DNA of 64,000 nucleotides from Curtobacterium sp. S6 (GCF_000710345.2 NZ_KL537414.1:144965-208964), one strand, 5' to 3'. Numbered from the stretch's first letter, positions 26,748 to 38,788 are shown. A program made the numbers and translations. The notes: generated by a model from the sequence alone, not told the origin.

Positions 26748-27942
26748 AAGCGGCCCGAAACCCGCGGGCATCTATGCCCGAGCGCACCGGGCCGTCGTCG
26801 CGGAGGCCGGGTCGTTGCGGCTCCTCGAATTTTTCATCGGCTGTTTGATCGCGTTCGTCGGCACGTCCGCGCCGGGATTGCCCGGGAATCTTCCGCTCTC
26901 CTACGTCGCCGTGCTCCTCGGCCTGGGGATCGCCTTCCTGCGACGCCCTCGGCATGCCTTCCCGTCCGACGTTCGGTGGTGGACTCTCGCCTTAGCGCTC
27001 GGGCTGGCGGCGGCCGTGGTGGTCTCGGTGGTCGCGGGCTACGCCTCGACCGGGGAATGGCTCAGGAGAATCTTCCGATTGGGCATCGTCGTGGCGTTTG
27101 CCCTCGTGCTCGGCTCAGGGCGGCTCCACTTCCGGTCGGTGCTCCGCGGATTCATCACGATGCTCCTGGTCAACGTCCCGCTGTTCTACCTCGGCCTCAC
27201 CTCCGACACCTACGGCGGTTACCTGACGGGAATCTTCGGTGACAAGAACCAGGCGGGCCTGAACTACGCCGTGGGCGCGGTCCTCGCCCTGCTCGCCTTT
27301 GGGCAACGACGCCTGGGCATCGCGATCTTCGTGGTCCTGGGGGTTCCCCTGTGGCTGACGGGGTCCCGAACCTCCCTCGCCGCATACGCCGTCGCCGTGC
27401 TGTGGATGCTGTTTTCCCGCAGGGTCTCCCTCCCGATCAAGATCATCGTGGGCGCCGTGTTGGGGTGGCTGGTTGCCAACGTGGAGGAGAACTTTGCCCG
27501 GGTCGGGGTGTTCTCCGATCGTCGAGGCACCGACGCCCTCCGGGATCGGATCGACGCCGCCTCCCTCCTGAAGCTCCAGGATTCCCCGTGGTACGGCCGT
27601 GGCTTGGGGCAGGCCACGGTCGAGATGGAGAACCGCACCTGGTTTTTCCACAACGGCTACTGGCAATTGCAGATCGAAGGAGGAATCGTACTTCTCTTAG
27701 CGGTGCTCGGCTTCACGCTGTTCGTCGGGACGCGGATCCTGCGGGCCGGCGCCACGAGCACCGAAAGAGTCATCACCCAAGCGGCAACCATCGTCGTGCT
27801 CGTCTGCGCCTGGAAGCTCGGTGACGTCTTCCTGACCGCCTCGTGGGCCTTGGTCATGGGTGCGGGCATCCGGACGGCGAACCGCGACGACGGGATCGGT
27901 CAGACGACTGCGGGGTCCCTCGCTGCCGCGACACGGCGATGA
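26731..27942 (+). CDS. O-antigen ligase/polymerase family protein (Wzy-like)
   Basis: Polytopic membrane protein of 403 aa with about 10 to 11 hydrophobic segments. A large extracytoplasmic loop near residues 250-310 carries RDRIDAASLLKLQDSPWYGRGLGQATVEMENRTWFFHNGYWQLQIEGG, the RG/H-containing pattern of the Wzy_C/WaaL domain. LTGSRTSLAAYAVAVLWML matches the conserved segment just before it. It would polymerise lipid-linked repeat units on the outer face of the membrane. The start overlaps the preceding glycosyltransferase. No Wzx flippase is visible in the island. Confidence 0.82.
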   Translation: MTVRAESGPKPAGIYARAHRAVVAEAGSLRLLEFFIGCLIAFVGTSAPGLPGNLPLSYVAVLLGLGIAFLRRPRHAFPSDVRWWTLALALGLAAAVVVSVVAGYASTGEWLRRIFRLGIVVAFALVLGSGRLHFRSVLRGFITMLLVNVPLFYLGLTSDTYGGYLTGIFGDKNQAGLNYAVGAVLALLAFGQRRLGIAIFVVLGVPLWLTGSRTSLAAYAVAVLWMLFSRRVSLPIKIIVGAVLGWLVANVEENFARVGVFSDRRGTDALRDRIDAASLLKLQDSPWYGRGLGQATVEMENRTWFFHNGYWQLQIEGGIVLLLAVLGFTLFVGTRILRAGATSTERVITQAATIVVLVCAWKLGDVFLTASWALVMGAGIRTANRDDGIGQTTAGSLAAATRR

Positions 27943-27983
27943 GGGCGGTGACGGTGACATCGCTCGGTTCCGGAAGGAAGAAG

Positions 27984-29069
27984 ATGCCCCACCCGGGAAG
28001 GATATTCCTCGCCACCAACAACGGTGATATCTCTGGCGGGGAGAACATGATGTTCGAGCTGGCCCGAAGCCTTCGCGACTCCGGCCGCGAGGTGATCATC
28101 GTCGGCCCGTCCCAGCCCGGTGAGGTGATCGCTCGCGCACGAACGGAAGGATACGAGGTCAGGCAGATGCCGGCGTCCCATCGCCGGGCGTACATGATGC
28201 GATTGGCCGTTTTTGGGCTAAGGCATCGCCGGGACTGGATCTGGTGTAACGGGCTCGTGCCCTCCTTCGCGCTGACGGCGCATCCGCGGCGGATCGTTCA
28301 CCTGCATCAGATCCCCACCGGGTCGCACAGGATTCTCGCCCGCATCGCGGGTATCGGCGCCCGGGCGCGGTTGGCGCCGTCGTACACTTCCGCTCCCGAG
28401 ATACCCGGCAGCCAGGCGTTCCCCAACTGGGTTCTGCCCGTCCAGGCCGGGCCATCCGCGGACCGGCCGTCGCGTGAACGGCCGTTGCGCGTCGGGTTCG
28501 TGGGCAGGATCTCGCGGAAGAAAGGGCTCGTGACCCTGGCCCGCGGCGCGCGAGCGCTCCGGGACCGGGGGATCGAGGTAGAGCTCCACCTCGGGGGCGG
28601 AACGGCGTACGTGACGCCCGAAGAAACCCGCCGCGTCGATCAGGCCCTGGAGGACCTGCGGGGTGCGGTGACGCGGTACGGCTTCGTGCGCCCGCAGGAT
28701 CTCTATCCGCGGATCGATGTGCTGGTTGTACCGTCGGAATGGGGCGAGGTCTTCGGGCTCGTGGCGGCCGAGGCCATGAGCGCTCGCATGCCGCTGATCG
28801 TCAGCGACGACGGTGCGCTCACCGAGGTGGTCGGGCCGGAGCACCCGTGGATCTTTCCCGCGGGCGACGCCGACGCCCTGGCCCGGACCGTGGAAAATTT
28901 CCTCAACACGGCGGTGGCGTCCCCGGGACGGGTCCGTGACATCACGGAGGCCGCCTACGAGCGGTGGCGCCGGCTGTACTCCCCGGACGCCGGCGCGGAG
29001 CGAATGCGCCTCTTGCTGGACCGACTGATGCCCGACGGGCCCCATCCCACGGAAAGGACGACACCATGA
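27984..29069 (+). CDS. GT4 family glycosyltransferase
   Basis: GT-B transferase with IFLATNNGDISGGENMMFELARSLRDSGREV at the N-terminus. The C-terminus has VGFVGRISRKKGLVTLARGARAL, VRPQDLYPRIDVLVVPSEWGEVFGLVAAEAMSARMPLIVSDDGALTEVVG. ATG 27984 is preferred because GGAAGG stands 6 nt before it (361 aa). ATG 27939, overlapping the polymerase stop, is the alternative and would add 15 residues. It overlaps the following GT2 gene by ATGA. The donor sugar is unknown. Confidence 0.85.
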   Translation: MPHPGRIFLATNNGDISGGENMMFELARSLRDSGREVIIVGPSQPGEVIARARTEGYEVRQMPASHRRAYMMRLAVFGLRHRRDWIWCNGLVPSFALTAHPRRIVHLHQIPTGSHRILARIAGIGARARLAPSYTSAPEIPGSQAFPNWVLPVQAGPSADRPSRERPLRVGFVGRISRKKGLVTLARGARALRDRGIEVELHLGGGTAYVTPEETRRVDQALEDLRGAVTRYGFVRPQDLYPRIDVLVVPSEWGEVFGLVAAEAMSARMPLIVSDDGALTEVVGPEHPWIFPAGDADALARTVENFLNTAVASPGRVRDITEAAYERWRRLYSPDAGAERMRLLLDRLMPDGPHPTERTTP

Positions 29070-30016
29070 CCGCCGAACCCGCCGCATCCGTCATCATCCC
29101 GACGCGAGGCGGCCGTGACCGACTGCATTACCCTTTGGACTCCCTCATGCGGCAGACGCGGGAGGATTTCGAGGTCATCGTCGTGATCGATGGGGATATC
29201 GACGACACCTCCGGACTCATCGAGGAATACCGGAACGGCGGCTGGAGGGCCCTGCGGGTCGAGCGCTTTGAGGAGAACCACGGCCGTTCCGGCGCCCTGA
29301 ACCGCGGCATCGAGACGGCCCGCGGGCGCGTCATCATCCGGTGCGACGACGACCTTGAGGTCCGAACCGACTTCGTCGACCGGCACCTCCGGGCCCACGA
29401 CGATCAGGAAGTCTCCGCGGTGGTTGGCCTCACCACCAACGTATTCCCGGACGGAGCATACGCCGAGGCCTACGGGCGAGACACCAACGAATCCTTTCTC
29501 TCGGACGCCCTCGACACCGCGCCCGCGATGCAATGGAGGTACTGGGCGGCCAATTGCTCGGCCACCCGCGAGGCGTACGCCGCGGTCGGGGGTTACGACG
29601 AGTCATACCGTCGTTACGGATGGGAAGACGTCGACATGGGGTACCGGTTGGCGCAGGCCGGCCTCGAGGTCCGCATCGATCCCTCGCTCACGGCACGACA
29701 CCACGGGCCGTCACTGACCGCTCGGGCCCGCACGCTCAGGGCCCTCCACTCGGGCGCGGCGCGGGAGACCTTTCTGTTGATCCACGGGAATGACGCGCTG
29801 GGTCCCGCGCCCAAGCCCGGCGGGCCGTGGGGGCTGGCCGTTCGCTCGTTGGCCAGCGTCATGACCGAACCCGTCGCGGGCCTCCTGGCCGGGCTGGTGG
29901 ACAAGCTTCTTCCGACGGTGCCGCGCCCGGTGGGCCGCAAGCTCGTGGCGCTCTGCGTCGAGTCGGCCGGGTTGTCCGGGGTGCGGCACCCGGGCCGTGC
30001 CCGCTCAAAGTTCTGA
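29066..30016 (+). CDS. GT2 family glycosyltransferase
   Basis: GT-A inverting transferase of 316 aa. Motifs: ASVIIPTRGGRDRLHYPLDSLMRQTREDFEVIVVIDGDIDD (nucleotide binding), NHGRSGALNRGIETARGRVIIRCDDDLEVRTDFVDRH (DDD metal site), and the late CSATREAYAAVGGYDESYRRYGWEDVDMGYRL (acceptor side, GWED). The ~60-residue tail contains an amphipathic or membrane-associating segment. ATG 29066 overlaps the previous stop and has GGAAAGGA upstream. The intact frame contrasts with the two damaged GT2 genes at 20.6 and 43.4 kb. Confidence 0.88.
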   Translation: MTAEPAASVIIPTRGGRDRLHYPLDSLMRQTREDFEVIVVIDGDIDDTSGLIEEYRNGGWRALRVERFEENHGRSGALNRGIETARGRVIIRCDDDLEVRTDFVDRHLRAHDDQEVSAVVGLTTNVFPDGAYAEAYGRDTNESFLSDALDTAPAMQWRYWAANCSATREAYAAVGGYDESYRRYGWEDVDMGYRLAQAGLEVRIDPSLTARHHGPSLTARARTLRALHSGAARETFLLIHGNDALGPAPKPGGPWGLAVRSLASVMTEPVAGLLAGLVDKLLPTVPRPVGRKLVALCVESAGLSGVRHPGRARSKF

Positions 30017-30026
30017 GGAGACGACC

Positions 30027-31199
30027 GTGTACACCACCTTGACTCGGATCGGACGCGCGCTGCGTTCTTCATCGTCCCGTCCGACGATTCCGCTGGCGAT
30101 CGCTCACGACTACCTGACCCAACGCGGTGGCGCCGAGCGCGTGGTCCTGGCGCTGCATCGGGCCTTTCCCGAGGCACCCATCTACACGACGCTCTACGAC
30201 CCCGACTCCACCTACCCGGAGTTCCGGGACGCCCGCATTATTACGTCGCCGCTGAACCGCATCCCCGCCCTTCGCCAGAGGCATCGGTGGGCCCTGCCGT
30301 TCCTCCCGCTCGCGGCGGGTCTTCTGCGCGTTCCGGCGGAGACCACGGTGGTCTCCAGCTCGGGATGGGCCCACGGTTTCGACATCGACGGGCGCAGCCT
30401 CGTCTATTGTCATAGCCCGGCGCGCTGGCTCTACCTCAGCGACCAGTACCTCGGAGACAAGGCCTCCGGAGGGATCACGGCGGCGGTCCTCGCGGCCCTG
30501 CGGCCAAGCCTCACGAGGTGGGATCGCTGGTCGGTGGGCCAACGGTCCCAGCCGTACATCGCGAACTCGACGGTGGTGCGGCGCCGCATTGCCGCCGTGT
30601 ACGGGGTGGACGCGCCGATCGTGTTTCCCCCACACAGCGTGGACCGCCACGCTCCGCAGTCACCCATCGACGGCGTCCGCTGGGCGAGCGGCACGTATTT
30701 CTTGGTCGTCTCTCGCCTACTGCCGTACAAGAACGTGCACCACGCGATCGAGGCGGTCCGAGGGACCTCGCACCGGCTCCTCGTGATCGGCGCCGGCCCG
30801 CTCGCCCGAACCCTCCGGGATAAGGCGCCGGTCAATGTCCGGGTGGTCGGCGGGCTGGACGATGCGCAGATGAGATGGGCCTACGAGAACTGCGCCGCGG
30901 TGCTGGCCGTCTCCTACGAGGATTTCGGCATCACGCCGCTGGAAGGAGCGGCATTCGGCAAACCGACCATCGCGCTCCAGGCCGGCGGGTTCCTCGATAC
31001 CATTCGCCCGGGCCGAACCGGCGCTTTCATCGATAACCCCCGAGCGGAGGACATCCGGGACGCGCTGGACGCCTTCCGACCTACCGACTACGACGCCGAG
31101 GAGATACGCACGCACGCCGAAGGGTTCGCGCACGAGCGATTTGTGCGGGAGATCAAGGGGCACCTGGCCCGCCTGGCCGACGGGGCGGGAGAGGAATAG
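30027..31199 (+). CDS. GT4 family (WbaZ-like) glycosyltransferase
   Basis: GT-B transferase of 390 aa of the type often annotated as WbaZ-like mannosyltransferase. IAHDYLTQRGGAERVVLALHRAFPEAPIYTTLYD opens it, then VVSSSGWAHGFDIDGRSLVYCHSPARWLY, and in the donor domain YFLVVSRLLPYKNVHHAIEAVR, LLVIGAGPLARTLR, and AAVLAVSYEDFGITPLEGAAFGKPTIALQAGGFLDTI. GTG 30027 is chosen because GAGGAG lies 8 nt before it. It is the last gene of the forward glycosyltransferase run; the next genes are on the opposite strand. Confidence 0.87.
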   Translation: MYTTLTRIGRALRSSSSRPTIPLAIAHDYLTQRGGAERVVLALHRAFPEAPIYTTLYDPDSTYPEFRDARIITSPLNRIPALRQRHRWALPFLPLAAGLLRVPAETTVVSSSGWAHGFDIDGRSLVYCHSPARWLYLSDQYLGDKASGGITAAVLAALRPSLTRWDRWSVGQRSQPYIANSTVVRRRIAAVYGVDAPIVFPPHSVDRHAPQSPIDGVRWASGTYFLVVSRLLPYKNVHHAIEAVRGTSHRLLVIGAGPLARTLRDKAPVNVRVVGGLDDAQMRWAYENCAAVLAVSYEDFGITPLEGAAFGKPTIALQAGGFLDTIRPGRTGAFIDNPRAEDIRDALDAFRPTDYDAEEIRTHAEGFAHERFVREIKGHLARLADGAGEE

Positions 31200-31237
31200 C
31201 CGGCCCGGGCGCGCTCCCCGCGGCTCGGCGACCGCAG

Positions 31238-31256
31238 CCGGCGCTCGAGGCGCCGG
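31238..31256 (+). terminator. GC-rich stem-loop between convergent genes
   Basis: CCGGCGC-TCGAG-GCGCCGG forms a perfect 7-bp stem in the 76-bp gap where the glycosyltransferase and PqqD genes converge. No T-tract; possibly a bidirectional stop. Confidence 0.35.
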
Positions 31257-31275
31257 GCGGCGAGGTACGCGAGAA

Positions 31276-31578
31276 CTACTCCGCCGCCCGGTTCTCCGCG
31301 ACAGACTCGCCGGAATCGTCGATGAGGAAGCCCTGATCGACGAGGCTTCGTTGCGTCGATTCGGCCTGGGGACGAATCACCTCCGGGTCCTCCGAAAAGA
31401 CCTCGGCGAGGTAGGACACGGATTCTTCCAGGCTCATCCCGCCGGCCCAGCACTCCCACAAATACACCGCGGAGCCCGTCAGCTCCAGCGGCATCCGATG
31501 CGGGACCCGGGCGATGAGGCAGTAGTCCCTCATCTCCGCGCTGGACCGGACCCAGGCGACGTCGTCAGCTACCCGCAC
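31276..31578 (-). CDS. PqqD-family small protein
   Basis: About 100-aa winged-helix RRE-type protein. The recognisable part is LTGSAVYLWECWAGGMSLEESVSYLAEVF...STQRSLVDQGFLID, the PqqD pattern of a Gly-x-x-x-x-x-Trp turn followed by a helix with spaced hydrophobics. Family members bind peptide precursors in RiPP pathways. In polysaccharide loci a related group (HPr-rel-A PqqD) accompanies HprK-like kinases. GTG 31578 is chosen with GGGGGTGG upstream; GTG 31584 and 31590 are alternatives. It overlaps the nucleotidyltransferase end by 14 bp. No precursor peptide or kinase gene was seen. Confidence 0.7.
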   Translation of the reverse strand: MRVADDVAWVRSSAEMRDYCLIARVPHRMPLELTGSAVYLWECWAGGMSLEESVSYLAEVFSEDPEVIRPQAESTQRSLVDQGFLIDDSGESVAENRAAE

Positions 31579-32452
31579 GGCCACCCCCACCGCGTGTGCC
31601 GGAGGATGCCCTGTGCAGTGCGCTCCGGATGAATTCGCGCGCACCCAACCCGAAGCGAACGAACCACTCCCGAATGATTTCCCCGCGGGTGGGGGAGCGG
31701 CCCAACTTCATCGCCAGGTGATCGGTGTTGACCAGGAAGGCCTGACCCAGCGTGGCGGCCTTGTCTCGCGGGGTGCGCGCCGCGGCGAGGCGCGCTCGCC
31801 ACTCGTCCATCCGCGAACCGCCCTCCATCATGTACTTCCACAGCAGATAGTCGGAGTGGTTTTGATACTTCTCCAGTGTGCCGTTCCAGGCGGCCAGGCC
31901 CACCTCGGCACGGAGCTCCCGGGCGCGATCCGAGACCCTCTGAAGGTCCTGGTCGGAGAGGATCTTGCGGAGGTGAGCGGAATCCCTGATACCCCGGGAG
32001 CCGTCCCGCACCGAGTGCAGCAGGATGAAGAGCACCTGGTCGAGATAGCTCAGCACGGTGCACGGAAAATGCGCGATGTGGGCGGTCTGACGCCGCGCCC
32101 ACAGCGCGTCGAAGGCCTCTTCCGGGTCCGCCTGCAGACCGGGAAAGAGGCGATGGACGTCCACGGCACCCCACCAGGGATGCCGGTAGGAGGCCGCGTG
32201 GTGAAAGGCCGACCCCGTGAAAAAACTGGTCACCTTTTCCCACCGGTGGTCCTGGAGAGCCCCCAAGAAACGAGACATGTGGCTCGGCCTCACGAGGATG
32301 TCGGCGTCGGTGCTGGTCCGGAGGGTGGGGTACAGGCCCTCGAGGGTCGCGTATCCCTTGATATGAATCAGCTGGACACCGGCGTCGTCGGCAAGGCATT
32401 GCAATGCCGCATGACCCAGTTTGATGCGATCGCCAATCTCGAATGCATCCAC
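31565..32452 (-). CDS. nucleotidyltransferase family protein (NTP_transf_5-like)
   Basis: 295-aa protein with the fold-defining segment LIHIKGYATLEGLYPTLRTSTDADILVRP near residue 40, where DADIL holds the metal aspartates. HHAASYRHPWWGAVDVHRLFPG (third acidic residue, VDVH) follows. This pattern is that of the uncharacterised nucleotidyltransferase family PF14907, found near PqqD proteins in exopolysaccharide and lasso-peptide loci. GTG 32452 has GAGG 9 nt upstream; GTG 32467 is possible. It lies between the PqqD gene and the Wzz/BY-kinase, all on the minus strand and probably one operon. Substrate unknown. Confidence 0.75.
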   Translation of the reverse strand: MDAFEIGDRIKLGHAALQCLADDAGVQLIHIKGYATLEGLYPTLRTSTDADILVRPSHMSRFLGALQDHRWEKVTSFFTGSAFHHAASYRHPWWGAVDVHRLFPGLQADPEEAFDALWARRQTAHIAHFPCTVLSYLDQVLFILLHSVRDGSRGIRDSAHLRKILSDQDLQRVSDRARELRAEVGLAAWNGTLEKYQNHSDYLLWKYMMEGGSRMDEWRARLAAARTPRDKAATLGQAFLVNTDHLAMKLGRSPTRGEIIREWFVRFGLGAREFIRSALHRASSGTRGGGGRAGS

Positions 32453-32531
32453 GGGGGCTTTCCTCACTGTTATCCGGGGTGGTGCCGCGGGTGGTCGCCC
32501 AGTCGGCCGTTTCCGGGCGACCACCGAGGCC

Positions 32532-33944
32532 CTAGCTCTTCTCCTGAACGGACGTGGCTTCCTTGGCGGAGTGGCCGTAGTAGGACTTGTATTCGGAGCG
32601 GTATCCGCCATAACCGAAGCCGTAATACTGGGACCCGATGCCCTTGGACGGTGCCATGTTCATGACGGTGCCGAGCACGGTCCCCTTGACCTTGTTGATC
32701 ATCGACATGGCGCCCTCGGTCTGGTCCTTGCGCGTGGCGCCGACCTTGGTGACCAGGATGGCTCCGTCGACGCCCGTGGACAGGAGCGAGCCGTCGGTCA
32801 CCGGCAGGAGCGGCGGAACGTCGATCAGGACTAGGTACTCCTGGGAGAGCTCCTCGACGAGCTTGCGCATCTTGGCCGATCCCAACAGCTCGGAGGGGTT
32901 CGGTGGGATGCGGCCGGCGGGGATCACGTACAACTCGGACTCCCGGAACCGCTGGATGGCGTCCTCGATGCCGACCTGACCGGAGAGGATCTGCGAGAGA
33001 CCCACGCCGTTGTCGATGCCGAAGATCTTGGCGATCGTGGGGCGACGAAGGTCGGCGTCGATCAGCACGGTCGGCTGACCGGCCTTGGCGAAGGCGTGGG
33101 CCAACGAGGCCGTCACGGTGGACTTGCCCTCGCCCGGATTCGGGCTTGTGACGATGATCGAGCGCGGAGGCTGATCTACGCTGACGAAGCGCAGATTCGT
33201 GCGGAGCTGGCGGAGAGACTCCTCGGACTGGTGGTCGGCCTGGTCCTCCAGGAAACGGTTCTGGTCCAACGCGTTGGTCTTGGGCAATACGCCCAGAACG
33301 CCGACGCCGGTGGCCTCCTCGAGGTCGCTGGTGGTCCGGACGCGGACGTCCATGAAACGCCGCATGAAGACCACGATGTACACGACGACCAGACCGGCCA
33401 GGGCGCCCAGCAAAACGTACTTCTTGAGGCTGGGGGCGATCGGCGAACCGGGCTTCTGCGCATCATCCAGGGGGATCACGCGCACCGATTGGGAACCGTC
33501 GATGTCGTTGACGGTGTCTGCGGTCGCCTTCAGAGACGCGTTGGCCAATTCCACGGCGTCCTCGGGCGAATCGGCGGTGGCCTGGACGCGGAGGAGCGTC
33601 GACCCGTCCTCGACCGAGGCGGAGAGATGTCCGGGGATCGACGCGGCGTCCAGATTGGTCTTGGTCGTCCCGGCGATCTTTTGGGCCACGGGTGCGCTGG
33701 TGATCAGCGGCAGATAGGCCTTCGCCTTGGACTGGGCCGCGGCGTCGCCCGAAAGGATGTCCCCGGCGCTGCCGTTGGTGGAATCGTCACCCTTGCCGAG
33801 GGTCACGTATCCGGAGGAGGTCGCGGCGTAGGTCTTCGGCTGGACGAGCGTCACGCCGTATCCCAGCAGGCCTCCGACTATGATTCCAACCACGAGCAAA
33901 ATAATGTTTGCCCTAGTAATCCTTATAAAGTCCAGTAATGTCAT
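32532..33944 (-). CDS. Wzz / BY-kinase fusion (polysaccharide chain-length and tyrosine autokinase)
   Basis: Membrane regulator of exopolysaccharide polymerisation and export. The N-terminal Wzz part has one TM near residues 10-33 (ANIILLVVGIIVGGLLGYGV) and a second near 175-195. The kinase part has Walker A in NPGEGKSTVTASLA, Walker A' in VLIDADLRRP and Walker B in YLVLIDVPPLLPV. The C-terminus carries a Tyr cluster (SQYYGFGYGGYRSEYKSYYG), the autophosphorylation sites. Length 470 aa, the fused actinobacterial form. ATG 33944 is chosen with GAGG 6 nt upstream. The LMW phosphatase at 2.7 kb is a possible partner. Confidence 0.93.
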   Translation of the reverse strand: MTLLDFIRITRANIILLVVGIIVGGLLGYGVTLVQPKTYAATSSGYVTLGKGDDSTNGSAGDILSGDAAAQSKAKAYLPLITSAPVAQKIAGTTKTNLDAASIPGHLSASVEDGSTLLRVQATADSPEDAVELANASLKATADTVNDIDGSQSVRVIPLDDAQKPGSPIAPSLKKYVLLGALAGLVVVYIVVFMRRFMDVRVRTTSDLEEATGVGVLGVLPKTNALDQNRFLEDQADHQSEESLRQLRTNLRFVSVDQPPRSIIVTSPNPGEGKSTVTASLAHAFAKAGQPTVLIDADLRRPTIAKIFGIDNGVGLSQILSGQVGIEDAIQRFRESELYVIPAGRIPPNPSELLGSAKMRKLVEELSQEYLVLIDVPPLLPVTDGSLLSTGVDGAILVTKVGATRKDQTEGAMSMINKVKGTVLGTVMNMAPSKGIGSQYYGFGYGGYRSEYKSYYGHSAKEATSVQEKS

Positions 33945-33971
33945 TGAGTTCCTCGAGGGTAGCCCCATCTG

Positions 33972-33982
33972 CCCTGTCAGGG
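33972..33982 (-). promoter_or_regulatory. CCCTGTCAGGG dyad upstream of the Wzz/BY-kinase gene
   Basis: Perfect 11-bp dyad 27 nt before the start codon, in the 142-bp spacer between two divergent genes. Possible operator; no regulator is known. Confidence 0.3.
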
Positions 33983-34086
33983 ATATCGTGCGGCGGTTCT
34001 GCTAGAAACGTGCTCGGTCGTCGGTCGCGACGAACGCGGCCCGTTTGCGGACAATAATCGATTTTAACATCTTTGAAGGAATTCAC

Positions 34087-34574
34087 GTGAGTCAGTACCT
34101 GTTCCTCTCAGGAAGTGAGAGGGATCTTCGCCACAGTCGACGACTCTGGGTCGTGCGCTGGGGCGCCGCCGGCCTCCTCGTGCTCCTCGTGGGGGTCGCC
34201 GCGGTGTGCTTTCTCTGGCCCGACGGAGGTCAGATTCGACAGATTCTGATCTCCATCTGGCTCGCGGTGACCCCCACGCCGTGGCTGCGGAGTCATATCA
34301 AGCCCGAGTACGTGGAGCAGGGCATGAATGCGGCGGTCTTCATTCCGATCGTGGCCTGTGCCGTGTTGGTTCTCCCGCGGGTTCGCCTCTGGGTGTGGTG
34401 GGTCCTCGCGGCGTGCGGGGCAACCTCGATCGAGCTCATTCAACTCGCTTTCTTGAGCGGGCGAAATTTTAATCCCGTGGATGCGCTATTTAACTCTCTC
34501 GGCGGAATAGTTGGATCCCTCCTGGGCGCCTTTATTCTGTATCGACTATTTCGGCGCTGGGAGCGAATTGACGG

Positions 34575-34578
<4 letters not shown>
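34087..34578 (+). CDS. VanZ-like membrane protein
   Basis: 163-aa membrane protein with about four hydrophobic segments. The VanZ signature is in the last third: [34 protein letters not shown] (R-x-F-x-x-x-D-x-x-x-N-x-x-G). VanZ itself affects teicoplanin resistance, but most homologues are uncharacterised and many lie in surface-polysaccharide loci. GTG 34087 has AAGGA 7 nt upstream. The gene is AT-richer than its neighbours at its 3' end. Its stop codon TAA overlaps the stop of rmlA on the other strand (34575-34578). Confidence 0.8.
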
Positions 34579-35435
<857 letters not shown>

Positions 35436-35453
35436 GGTGTCCTTTCGTCGTGA

Positions 35454-37969
<2,516 letters not shown>

Positions 37970-37988
37970 GTTGTCAGGGGGCCGGTCA

Positions 37989-38010
37989 ATACCGCATAAT
38001 AGTGCGGTAT
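37989..38010 (+). repeat. inverted repeat after rmlCD
   Basis: ATACCGCA-TAATAG-TGCGGTAT: an 8-bp perfect stem with a 6-nt loop, 20 nt after the rmlCD stop. No T-tract, so operator or terminator cannot be decided. Confidence 0.45.
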
Positions 38011-38021
38011 GCCAAGGCGAG

Positions 38022-38037
38022 GGAGGAATATTCCTCC
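38022..38037 (+). promoter_or_regulatory. 16-bp perfect palindrome upstream of rplY
   Basis: GGAGGAATATTCCTCC, with no spacer, 118 bp before the rplY start. It looks like a dimeric regulator site. Confidence 0.45.
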
Positions 38038-38093
38038 GTGATCGACGATGGCTGGTCAGCGAGCACACCGCGGGTTTCTCCCCGTACGGAACC

Positions 38094-38119
38094 GCGCCAG
38101 TTAGCTTTCAACTTGGCGC
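38094..38119 (+). promoter_or_regulatory. stem-loop in the rplY leader
   Basis: GCGCCA...TGGCGC, extended inward by GTT/AAC, encloses the segment 36-61 nt before ATG 38156. It could fold in the mRNA leader; autoregulation by L25 is speculation. Confidence 0.35.
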
Positions 38120-38155
38120 ACAGGTAATTCGTTCCGATTAGAAAGGTGGTCCAGC

Positions 38156-38788
38156 ATGGCTGACCGCACCAAGCTCTCCGCTGAAGAGCGTCACGAATTC
38201 GGTAAGGGCGCCGCCCGCCGCATCCGTCGCGACGCGAAGGTTCCCGCCGTGATCTACGGCCACGGCGCCGAGCCGATCCACATCATCCTTCCCGGCCACG
38301 AGACCATGCTGGCCGCACGTAACCCCAACGCTGTCCTTTCCCTGGACATCGAGGGCAAGAATCACTTGGCGATGATCAAGGACATCCAGCGTCACGCGAT
38401 CCGCCCGGAGATTTACCACCTCGACCTCCTGACCGTTCGCCGCGGCGAGCGCGTCGAGGTCGAAATCCCCGTCACCGTCGAGGGCGAGGTTGCCCCCGGT
38501 AACCTCTGGACCCAGCCGGAGCAGGTCGTCCTCGTGGACGTCGACGCCCTGGACGTTCCCGAAGAGGTTCTCGTGGACATCGAAGGCCGTAGCGATGGCG
38601 AGCACGTCACCGCCGGTGACCTCGAGCTACCCGAGGGCGTTAACCTCGCGTCGGACCCCGAGCTTCTGATCGTCAACGTCTCCGAAGAGGTCGAGCAGGA
38701 CCTCGGCGAAGAGGAAGAGACCGAAGAAGGCGAAGAGACCGCCGAGGAAGGCGAAGAGTCTTCCGAGGACGAGTCGGGCGACGAGTAA
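38156..38788 (+). CDS. rplY: 50S ribosomal protein L25 (Ctc form)
   Basis: Binds loop E of 5S rRNA. The N-terminal L25 domain (GKGAARRIRRDAKVPAVIYGHGAEPIHIILPGHETMLAAR) is followed by the TL5/Ctc beta domain (VEVEIPVTVEGEVAPG...LDVPEEVLVDIEGRSDGEHVTAGDLELPEGV). The ~30-residue tail is almost all Glu/Asp with Gly and Ser, as in other actinobacterial Ctc proteins. Length 210 aa. ATG 38156 has AAAGGTGG upstream. A strong terminator follows, separating it from pth. Confidence 0.96.
   Translation: MADRTKLSAEERHEFGKGAARRIRRDAKVPAVIYGHGAEPIHIILPGHETMLAARNPNAVLSLDIEGKNHLAMIKDIQRHAIRPEIYHLDLLTVRRGERVEVEIPVTVEGEVAPGNLWTQPEQVVLVDVDALDVPEEVLVDIEGRSDGEHVTAGDLELPEGVNLASDPELLIVNVSEEVEQDLGEEEETEEGEETAEEGEESSEDESGDE

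Noticed and set aside
31199-32532. Lasso-peptide cluster
   Set aside because: Only PqqD- and nucleotidyltransferase-like genes; no precursor, protease or cyclase nearby.
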